The notes under the pieces are model-generated. The model made no database searches, was not told the origin of the DNA, and saw only the letters and a list, made by a program, of their open reading frames with translations. From Streptomyces sp. NBC_00353 (GTDB lineage Bacteria > Actinomycetota > Actinomycetes > Streptomycetales > Streptomycetaceae), in NCBI RefSeq assembly GCF_036108815.1, contig NZ_CP107985.1, positions 3,782,001 through 3,846,000 of the forward strand: 64,000 nt of DNA, written 5' to 3'. The position numbers and the translations under genes are program-made. How positions within the stretch are numbered: the first letter of the stretch is position 1; each line of letters begins with the position of its first letter. Of this stretch, positions 56,724-64,000 are shown piece after piece.

Positions 56724-58426
56724 TTGTCAATGAGCCTGTCCACGACAAGTTCGAGGACACCCCCGCCAAGGACCGCGATCCCGACTGGTTCAAGCGCGCC
56801 GTCTTCTACGAGGTCCTCGTCCGGTCCTTCCAGGACTCCAACGGTGACGGCATCGGTGACCTCAAGGGTCTCACCGCCAAGTTGGACTACCTGCAGTGGC
56901 TGGGCGTCGACTGCCTCTGGCTGCCGCCGTTCTTCAAGTCGCCGCTGCGCGACGGCGGCTACGACGTCTCCGACTACACCGCGGTACTGCCGGAGTTCGG
57001 CGATCTCGCCGACTTCGTGGAGTTCGTCGATGCCTCGCACCAGCGCGGAATGCGCGTGATCATCGACTTCGTCATGAACCACACGAGCGATCAGCACGAC
57101 TGGTTCCAGCAGTCCCGCAGCGACCCCGACGGCCCGTACGGCGACTACTACGTCTGGGCCGACGACGACAAGCAGTTCCAGGACGCCCGGGTCATCTTCG
57201 TCGACACCGAGACGTCCAACTGGACCTTCGACCCGGTGCGCAAGCAGTACTACTGGCACCGGTTCTTCTCCCACCAGCCCGATCTCAACTACGAGAACCC
57301 GGCGGTGCAGGAGGAGATCATCTCCGCACTCCGCTTCTGGCTGGACCTCGGTATCGACGGCTTCCGCGTCGACGCCGTGCCGTACCTCTACCAGCGGGAG
57401 GGCACCAACTGCGAGAACCTCCCGGAGACCCACCAGTTCCTCAAGCGGCTCCGCAAGGAGATCGACGCGCACTACCCGGACACCGTGCTGCTCGCCGAAG
57501 CCAATCAGTGGCCGGAAGACGTCGTCGACTACTTCGGCGACTTCCCGGCCGGCGGCGACGAATGCCACATGGCCTTCCACTTCCCGGTGATGCCGCGGAT
57601 CTTCATGGCCGTACGGCGCGAGAGCCGCTACCCGGTCTCCGAAATCCTGGCGAAGACCCCGGAGATCCCGTCCGGCTGTCAGTGGGGCATCTTCCTGCGC
57701 AACCACGACGAGCTCACGCTCGAGATGGTCACGGACGAAGAGCGCGACTACATGTACGCGGAGTACGCCAAGGATCCTCGGATGCGGGCGAACATCGGCA
57801 TCCGGCGGCGGCTCGCGCCCCTGCTGGACAACGACCGCAACCAGATCGAGCTGTTCACGGCGCTGCTCCTGTCCCTGCCGGGCTCCCCGATTCTGTACTA
57901 CGGGGACGAGATCGGGATGGGCGACAACATCTGGCTGGGCGACCGGGACGCCGTACGGACCCCGATGCAGTGGACGCCCGACCGGAACGCGGGATTCTCC
58001 TCCAGCGATCCGGGGCGCCTCTATCTCCCCACGATCATGGATCCGGTCTACGGCTACCAAGTGACCAATGTCGAGGCGTCGATGGCCTCGCCGTCGTCGC
58101 TGCTGCACTGGACACGGCGGATGATCGAGATCCGTAAGCAGAATCGGGCGTTCGGTCTCGGCTCGTACAGCGAACTGCCGTCATCGAACCCCGCCGTGCT
58201 CGCCTTCACCCGTGAGTACAAGGACGATCTCGTCCTGTGCGTGCACAACTTCTCGCGGTTCGCGCAGCCGACGGAGCTCGATCTGCGGTTGTTCAACGGG
58301 CGTCATCCGGTGGAGCTGATCGGTGGGGTGCGCTTCCCCGCGATCGGTCAGTGGCCCTATCTGCTGACTCTCGCCGGGCACGGGTTCTACTGGTTCCGGT
58401 TGCGGAAGGACGCGCCGCCGAGCTGA
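56720..58426 (+). CDS. treS: Trehalose synthase / maltose alpha-D-glucosyltransferase TreS
   Basis: 568 residues, GH13_16. FYEVLVRSFQDSNGDGIGD, DFVMNHTSDQH, the nucleophile Asp in GIDGFRVDAVPYLY, the Glu in LLAEANQWPED and RNHDELTLEM are complete. It interconverts trehalose and maltose, feeding the maltokinase. It starts within the glgE stop (ATGA). Length is standard, with no fused maltokinase. Confidence 0.96.
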
Positions 58427-58744
58427 TACGGCGTCAATTCCCGCCACAGATCGCGGGGCGGTTTCCGCCGCCCCGCACGGGGCAGTCTCCCCCACATCGA
58501 GCTCTTCAGGGCTCTTCGGGGTTCTTCAGGGCTCTTCAGACAGTTACAGAACTTCGGGGCCCTTCGGGGCGGCTCTCCCGGAGCAGATCGAGTCCTTCCG
58601 GGGCCTCGTGCCTTTTCGAGGCCCTCACGTCGAGTCCGTACGGACCATCCTGACCCGACACGTCCCGCACAGCCGGACAGCTATTGCCGCAATCCGGGAC
58701 ACTCTTCGCATCCTGTGGTGTGCCCGGGGAAAGGACGCGATGCC
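58427..58744. other. Spacer between treS and the maltokinase gene
   Basis: About 318 bases, longer than the other operon junctions. It contains a 10-base tandem repeat at 58501-58540 and the ribosome site AAAGGA before 58745. No gene is supported; an internal promoter or attenuator is possible. Confidence 0.5.
58501..58540 (+). repeat. Four 10-base tandem repeats in the treS-mak spacer
   Basis: Units GCTCTTCAGG, GCTCTTCGGG, GTTCTTCAGG, GCTCTTCAGA are contiguous. The related ACTTCGGGGC and CCTTCGGGGC follow at 58551-58570. Confidence 0.8.
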
Positions 58745-60163
58745 ATGTCGGAGGCTGCATCCACTCGGGTCGCCCTCGCGAACAGCACAGCCCTGCTCCC
58801 GTCACTCGCCCCACTGCTGCATGAATGGCTGCCCCGGCAGCGGTGGTTCGCGGGCAAGGGACGGCCGATCACGGCCTTCTCCCTTGTCTCGGCGACCGAA
58901 ATACTGCCGGTGGATGCCGATTCCGCCGGCATCGGCCAGGGGACCGGCTCCGGGACGGGGCCGGGACTGCTCCATCTGCTGATCCGGGTCCACCAGCCGT
59001 CCCTGCCCGCCCAGTCGCCCGACGACTGCTACCAAATGCTGCTCGGGGTACGGTCCACGCTGCCGCCACGGCTCGCCCCGGCCCTCATCGGCCATGTGGC
59101 GGGCGGCCCGCTCGCCGGCCGGACGGTCTACGAGGGGCTGCACGACCCTCGCCTCGCCGAACTCCTGCTGGAGCGGCTCCGTACCCCCGGCACCCTCGGC
59201 ACCCTCCGCTTCGACCGGGGCGCGGCCCCCATCCCTGCCGGACTCACCCCCCGCGTGCTCGACACCGAGCAGTCCAACTCCTCCCTCGTTTTCGGCAACG
59301 CCTATATCTTCAAGATCTTCCGCCGGGTCTTCCCCGGCACCAACCCGGATCTGGAACTGCCGCTCGCTCTCTCCCGGGAGGGCTGCGGGCGGGTGCCGGA
59401 ACCCGTCGCCTGGTTCGAGGCGACGGCCCCGGAGCCACTCACCCTCGGCGTTCTCCAGCCGTTCCTGCGCGGCGCGGAGGACGGCTGGCAGCTGGCGCTG
59501 CGCGCGCTGGGCGCGGGCCACGACTTCACCCGCGAGGCCCGCGCCCTCGGACGGGCCACGGCCGAGGTGCACACGGCGCTCGCCACCGCCCTGCCGACGC
59601 CCGTGCTGGGCAGCGCCCAGACCGAGCATCTCGCCGCCGGCATGCTGCAGCGGCTGGAGGCGGCCGCCCAGGCGGTGCCGGCTCTCGTGCCCTACGTCCC
59701 CGGGCTGCGCACCGCGTTCGACGCCGTTGCCGCGCTGGGCCACAAGGGCCGCAGCTGGGCCGCACAGCGCGTCCACGGCGACCTCCACCTCGGCCAGACG
59801 CTGCGCGCGGCCGACGGTTTCTGGTCACTGATCGACTTCGAGGGCGAACCGACGCGCCCGCTCCTGGAACGCCGCCGTCCGCAGCCGCCGGTGCGCGACA
59901 TCGCGGGCATGCTCCGCTCCTTCGACTACGCGGCCCGCTCGCACCGGCCCTGGAACGCCGAGTGGGCGGCCCGCTGCCGATCGGCGTACTGCGACGGGTA
60001 TGCGGAGGCAGCGGGCGTCGATCCGCGCAGCGAACCGGAGTTGTTGCGGGCTCATGAGACCGACAAGGCGGTGTACGAGGTGCTGTACGAGGCCCGGCAC
60101 CGGCCCGACTGGCTGCCGGTCCCGATGGCCGCGATCCACCGCCTGGCCGCCGCCGTCGACTGA
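58745..60163 (+). CDS. mak: Maltokinase (Mak/Pep2)
   Basis: 472 residues. It phosphorylates maltose with ATP to maltose-1-phosphate, the GlgE donor. The kinase-like fold shows the catalytic-loop motif RVHGDLHLGQTL and SLIDFEGEPTRPL (metal-binding Asp), and the N-lobe starts LLHEWLPRQRWFAGKGR, diagnostic of the family. ATG 58745 has AAAGGA about 10 bases upstream. Between treS and glgB. Confidence 0.95.
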   Translation: MSEAASTRVALANSTALLPSLAPLLHEWLPRQRWFAGKGRPITAFSLVSATEILPVDADSAGIGQGTGSGTGPGLLHLLIRVHQPSLPAQSPDDCYQMLLGVRSTLPPRLAPALIGHVAGGPLAGRTVYEGLHDPRLAELLLERLRTPGTLGTLRFDRGAAPIPAGLTPRVLDTEQSNSSLVFGNAYIFKIFRRVFPGTNPDLELPLALSREGCGRVPEPVAWFEATAPEPLTLGVLQPFLRGAEDGWQLALRALGAGHDFTREARALGRATAEVHTALATALPTPVLGSAQTEHLAAGMLQRLEAAAQAVPALVPYVPGLRTAFDAVAALGHKGRSWAAQRVHGDLHLGQTLRAADGFWSLIDFEGEPTRPLLERRRPQPPVRDIAGMLRSFDYAARSHRPWNAEWAARCRSAYCDGYAEAAGVDPRSEPELLRAHETDKAVYEVLYEARHRPDWLPVPMAAIHRLAAAVD

Positions 60164-60261
60164 TGCCCCGCGCGGTGCGCGCTTCTTCGGCCGGGCGGCT
60201 CCTTCCCTGCCCGGGCCACCTGATTCCTGCCTCACCAACACCCCTCGAGGAGGCTGTCCCT

Positions 60262-62691
60262 GTGACCGCCCGCAAGTCGTCCCGCAACGCGCCCGATCCC
60301 ACCGCGACCCCATCAGCGCCCGCGGACAAGCCGGCCTCCGCAGCCCCAGCGGCCACCACGGCACTCTCAGCCTCCAAGGCCAGTGCAGCACCCTCGGCAC
60401 CCGCGGGCTCGGCGACCACCCCGGCCAAGCGGAAGAAGACAGCAGAGAAGCGGGCCGATGCCTCTCCCCCGCGGCCGCGGCGTGGCGGTGGTCGCGGCGT
60501 CCGGCCGGTGCGGGCCCTCGACGACGCCGACCGGGGCCGGCTGCTCGCCGGTGAGCACCATGCCCCGCACGATCTGCTCGGCGCGCACATGGTCCGCGGC
60601 GGTGTGGCGATCCGGGTGCTCCGTCCGTACGCGCGATCGGTGACCGTGCTCGCCAAGGGGCTGCGGACCGAGCTGCACGACGACGGCGACGGCCTCTTCT
60701 CCGGACTGCTGCCGATGCCGTCCGTCCCCGAGTACCAACTCCTGGTCGGCTACGCGGACAACGAGATCGAGGTCCATGACCCGTACCGCTTCCTGCCCGC
60801 GCTCGGCGATCTCGATCTGCATCTGATCGGCGAGGGGCGGCACGAGGAGCTGTGGACCGCCCTCGGCGCACAGCCCATGGAGCACCAGGGGGTCGCCGGT
60901 ACGCGGTTCACCGTCTGGGCGCCCAATGCCCGCGGTGTGCGGGTCATGGGGGACTTCAACTACTGGGACGGCACGGGCTTCCCGATGCGTTCGCTCGGTT
61001 CCAGCGGGGTCTGGGAGCTGTTCCTCCCCGCGATCGGCGAGGGTGCGCTCTACAAGTTCGACATCTGCCGCCCGGACGGTACGCACACGGTGCGCGCCGA
61101 CCCGATGGCCCGCCACACCGAGGTCCCGCCCGCCAATGCCTCGGTCGTGACGGCCTCGCACCATGAGTGGCAGGACCAGGAGTGGATGGCGCACCGCGGG
61201 GACGTACCCGTGCACGAGGCACCGTTGTCCGTGTACGAGGTGCACCTGCCGTCCTGGCGGCCGGGACTCACGTACCGCCGGCTCGCCGAGCAACTCCCGG
61301 CCTATGTAAGGGATCTGGGGTTCACACATGTGGAGCTGATGCCGGTCTCCGAGCATCCCTTCGGCGGCTCCTGGGGCTATCAGGTCACCGGCTTCTTCGC
61401 CCCGACCTCACGCATGGGCACCCCCGACGACTTCCGGTATCTGATCGACGCGCTGCACCGGTCCGGCATCGGCGTCATCGTCGACTGGGTGCCCGCGCAC
61501 TTCCCGCGCGACGACTGGGCGCTCGCCGAGTTCGACGGCCGCCCGCTGTACGAGCACTCGGACCCGGCACGCGCCGCACACCCCGACTGGGGCACGCTCG
61601 AGTTCGACTTCGGCCGCACGGAGGTGCGCAACTTCCTGGTCGCCAACGCCACGTACTGGTGCGAGGAGTTCCACATCGACGGGCTGCGGGTCGACGCCGT
61701 CGCCTCGATGCTCTACCTCGACTACTCGCGCGAGGACGGGGGATGGTCCCCGAACGAGCACGGCGGCCGGGAGAACCTGGATGCTGTCGCCTTCCTCCAG
61801 GAGATGAACGCCACCGTGTACCGGCGGAATCCCGGCGTCGTCACCATCGCCGAGGAGTCCACCGCCTGGGACGGCGTCACGCGCGCCACCCACCATGTCG
61901 GCCCCGGCGGCTTCGGCGGGCTCGGCTTCGGACTGAAGTGGAACATGGGCTGGATGCACGACTCCTTGGAGTACGTCTCGAAGGAGCCGGTCCACCGCAA
62001 GTACCACCACGACGAGATGACCTTCTCGATGGTGTACGCGTACAGCGAGAACTACGTGCTGCCGATCTCGCACGACGAGGTGGTGCACGGCAAGCGGGCG
62101 CTGGTGTCGAAGATGCCCGGCGACTGGTGGCAGCAGCGCGCCAACCACCGGGCGTATCTCGGCTTCATGTGGGCGCACCCGGGCAAGCAGCTGCTGTTCA
62201 TGGGGCAGGAGTTCGCCCAGGGCGCCGAGTGGTCGGAGGGCCACGGCCCGGACTGGTGGCTGCTCGACCCGTCGTACGCGGCGGAGGCGGACCACCGGGG
62301 CGTACGGGACCTGGTGCGTGAGCTGAACGCGGTGTACGGGGCGACACCGGCGCTGTGGCAGCGGGACACCGTCCCCGAGGGCTTCGCCTGGGTCGACGGC
62401 GGAGCCGCCGAGGACAACGTCTTCGCCTTCCTGCGTTTCGACGCGGACGGTTCGCCGCTGCTCGCGGTGTCGAACTTCTCGCCGGTGGTCCGCCACGAGT
62501 ACCGGCTGGGCGTGCCGCCGTCCGTGTCCGCCTGGGCGGAGGTGCTCAACACGGACGCGGCACGGTACGGCGGCGGTGACGTCCTCAACCCGGATCCGCT
62601 GAAGCCGGAGTCCGTCGCCGCCCACGGTCACCGCACGAGCGTCCAGCTCACTCTGCCGCCGCTGGCGACGGTGTGGCTGAAGCCGGTGTGA
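60262..62691 (+). CDS. glgB: 1,4-Alpha-glucan branching enzyme GlgB
   Basis: 809 residues from GTG 60262 (GAGGAGG 7 bases upstream). An Ala/Pro/Lys-rich, probably disordered leader of about 75 residues precedes two N-terminal beta domains (HDLLGAHMV; RFTVWAPNARGVRVMGDFNY) and the GH13_9 barrel: EFHIDGLRVDAVASMLY (nucleophile), TIAEESTAWDGV (acid) and ISHDEVVHGK. It adds alpha-1,6 branches to the glucan built by GlgE. The last 44 bases overlap the convergent helicase gene. Confidence 0.96.
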   Translation: MTARKSSRNAPDPTATPSAPADKPASAAPAATTALSASKASAAPSAPAGSATTPAKRKKTAEKRADASPPRPRRGGGRGVRPVRALDDADRGRLLAGEHHAPHDLLGAHMVRGGVAIRVLRPYARSVTVLAKGLRTELHDDGDGLFSGLLPMPSVPEYQLLVGYADNEIEVHDPYRFLPALGDLDLHLIGEGRHEELWTALGAQPMEHQGVAGTRFTVWAPNARGVRVMGDFNYWDGTGFPMRSLGSSGVWELFLPAIGEGALYKFDICRPDGTHTVRADPMARHTEVPPANASVVTASHHEWQDQEWMAHRGDVPVHEAPLSVYEVHLPSWRPGLTYRRLAEQLPAYVRDLGFTHVELMPVSEHPFGGSWGYQVTGFFAPTSRMGTPDDFRYLIDALHRSGIGVIVDWVPAHFPRDDWALAEFDGRPLYEHSDPARAAHPDWGTLEFDFGRTEVRNFLVANATYWCEEFHIDGLRVDAVASMLYLDYSREDGGWSPNEHGGRENLDAVAFLQEMNATVYRRNPGVVTIAEESTAWDGVTRATHHVGPGGFGGLGFGLKWNMGWMHDSLEYVSKEPVHRKYHHDEMTFSMVYAYSENYVLPISHDEVVHGKRALVSKMPGDWWQQRANHRAYLGFMWAHPGKQLLFMGQEFAQGAEWSEGHGPDWWLLDPSYAAEADHRGVRDLVRELNAVYGATPALWQRDTVPEGFAWVDGGAAEDNVFAFLRFDADGSPLLAVSNFSPVVRHEYRLGVPPSVSAWAEVLNTDAARYGGGDVLNPDPLKPESVAAHGHRTSVQLTLPPLATVWLKPV

Positions 62692-64000
62692 TGATCCCGA
62701 GCCGCTGGGTGGCCCGGGTCAGCGCCACATAGAGATCGTTGGGGGTCATCAGCCCGGGCGCGACGACGAGAACCGTGTCGAACTCCAGGCCCTTGGCCTG
62801 GCGCGGGTCGAGCAGGACGACGGGCCGGTGCAGATCCAGCGGCCCGTCGTCGAGTCCGGTGAGTTGCGCGTGGAGCTCACGCGGGGCGATGACGGCGAGC
62901 CTGCCCTCCGCCGGGGTCTCCGCCTCGGCGAGCCCGGCCACCTCGGCGAGCGGCAGGGTGCGCTCCCAGGGCCGTGCACCGGTGGCGCGGATGGAGCGCG
63001 GGGGTTCGAAGGCGGGATCGGTGGCCCGGCGCCGTTCGGCCGCGTACTCCATGATCTCGGCGGGCGTACGGTAGTTGACCCCGAGCCGGGCGAGCTGCCA
63101 GCGGTCCTGGACGTACGGCGCGAGGATCTCCTGCCAGGAGTCGCAGCCTGCCAGGTCGCCGGTCTGGGCCGGGTCGCCGACCAGGGTCATCGAGCGGGTC
63201 GGGCTGCGGCGCATCAGCAGCCGCCAGGCCATGGCCGACAGCTCCTGTGCCTCGTCGACGATGATGTGCCCGAACGCCCAGGTCCGGTCGGCGGCGGCGC
63301 GCTCGGCGGCGCTGCGGTGGTCGGCCTCCTCCTGACGCTCGGCGAACCGTTCGGCGTCGATGATGTCGTGCGCCGCGAGGACCTCGGAGGCGTCCTCGTC
63401 GAGGTCCTCCTTGTCCTCGAACTCGTAGGTACGGGAGGCGTACGAGACGTCGAGGACGCCCTGCGCGTAGGCGATCTGGCGGGCCCGCTCGGCCTCGGCG
63501 GCGGCCCGGGCGGCGGAGTCGTCCGCACCGAGCAGTTCGGCGGCCTCGTCGAGGAGGGGCACGTCGGCAGGCGTCCAGGCGGCCTTCTTCGCGCGCCGGA
63601 GCAGCTCGGCGTCGTCCTCGGCCAGATGCGTGGGCTCCTCCAGATAGTCGGCGAGGAACTCCTGCGGGGTGAGCGGGGGCCACAGGGAGGTGATGGCGGC
63701 GTGCACCTCCGCGCTGGCGGCGATGCCCTTGCCGAGCTGGGCGATGTCGTCGGGGCCGAGGAAGTTCGGTCCGCCGTAGGGGTCGGCGCCGATGCGGTCG
63801 GCGAGCTGCGTGGTGAGATCGTCGATGATCCGGAAGGCGAAGGTGGGCAGGGCGAGATTGTGCGGAAGCCCGGTCTCGCGGGCCTTGTGCCGCGCTTCGA
63901 CTGCCATGTCCCAGTCGAGGATCAGCTCCCCGTCGTCGTGCGCGATGACGAGCGGCTCGCCCTTCTCGGGCACCTGCTGCCGGTCCCGTACGGCCTCGGC
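62648..64000 (-). CDS. HelD-like UvrD-family RNA-polymerase-associated ATPase, C-terminal part (5' end outside window)
   Basis: At least 450 residues, open to the right edge with no start in view. Superfamily 1 motifs are seen: HIIVDEAQELS (motif II), MTLVGDPAQTGD (motif III), LGVNYRTPAEI (motif IV/V region), VVLLDPRQAKGLEFDTVLVV and LYVALTRATQRLGI (motif VI). The Walker A must lie beyond the window. The layout matches actinobacterial HelD proteins, which release stalled RNA polymerase and in Streptomyces can protect it from rifamycins. The stop lies inside the end of glgB. Confidence 0.85.
   Translation of the reverse strand, partial: AEAVRDRQQVPEKGEPLVIAHDDGELILDWDMAVEARHKARETGLPHNLALPTFAFRIIDDLTTQLADRIGADPYGGPNFLGPDDIAQLGKGIAASAEVHAAITSLWPPLTPQEFLADYLEEPTHLAEDDAELLRRAKKAAWTPADVPLLDEAAELLGADDSAARAAAEAERARQIAYAQGVLDVSYASRTYEFEDKEDLDEDASEVLAAHDIIDAERFAERQEEADHRSAAERAAADRTWAFGHIIVDEAQELSAMAWRLLMRRSPTRSMTLVGDPAQTGDLAGCDSWQEILAPYVQDRWQLARLGVNYRTPAEIMEYAAERRRATDPAFEPPRSIRATGARPWERTLPLAEVAGLAEAETPAEGRLAVIAPRELHAQLTGLDDGPLDLHRPVVLLDPRQAKGLEFDTVLVVAPGLMTPNDLYVALTRATQRLGIITPASATPSPAAAE

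Noticed and set aside
58501..58540. Possible CRISPR-like array
   Set aside because: Units are 10 bases, contiguous and without spacers, so they are simple tandem repeats.

Overview
The window is chromosomal DNA of a Streptomyces-type actinomycete. The evidence is very high GC with strong G/C third-position bias, GTG and TTG starts, TTA almost absent from genes, a complete GlgE (maltosyltransferase) glycogen operon, a SARP regulator, SpoIIE/HATPase regulators, a class I terpene synthase and tandem L,D-transpeptidases. No rRNA, tRNA, insertion sequence, prophage or CRISPR array is visible.

Positions 1-57 are the last codons of a probable L-serine ammonia-lyase, followed by a hairpin. Positions 375-19456 form a compact specialised-metabolite cluster. 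A promoter with three or four 11-bp-spaced heptamers (SARP-type operator) precedes a tightly coupled operon: FAD monooxygenase of the salicylyl-CoA 5-hydroxylase / 2-aminobenzoyl-CoA monooxygenase family, 6-methylsalicylate-synthase-like iterative type I PKS (KS-AT-DH/TH-KR-ACP), DhbE-like aryl-AMP ligase, VOC protein, an unrecognised 84-residue protein, 2-oxoacid dehydrogenase E1alpha, E1beta and E2, and a type II thioesterase. Then come a phosphopantetheinyl-transferase remnant, a divergent LysR/DHA2-exporter pair, a SARP activator carrying a TTA (bldA) codon, and a prephenate dehydratase overlapping the SARP gene and lacking the usual Phe-binding ESRP motif. My reading (inference) is that the dehydratase and E1/E2 complex make an aryl-acetyl or other acyl-CoA from a 2-oxoacid (phenylpyruvate is the obvious candidate), the PKS makes a salicylate-type ring, and the ligase and monooxygenase activate and hydroxylate it. 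I cannot name the product.

Positions 19457-33136 are mixed: an RHS-type remnant, a PAS-GAF-SpoIIE-HATPase regulator whose phosphatase metal ligands look substituted, a secreted protein of exactly seven 37-residue repeats, a stand-alone terpene synthase, a two-EF-hand protein, a GNAT protein, a lipoprotein pair (NodB-like deacetylase with altered catalytic motif, YVTN beta-propeller), an anti-sigma-type HATPase, an enoyl-CoA hydratase and two paralogous L,D-transpeptidase lipoproteins.

Positions 33288-47144 hold glgX, an ABC exporter/two-component operon (ATPase, permease, kinase, regulator), and two heterodimeric ABC exporters, the second with one fully degenerate ATP site. Positions 47617-50983 hold a secreted M4 metallopeptidase and an alginate-lyase-family protein. 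Positions 51185-62691 are glycogen/trehalose metabolism: glgP divergent from glgE-treS-mak-glgB. The right edge is the C-terminal part of a HelD-like helicase gene that overlaps glgB tail to tail.
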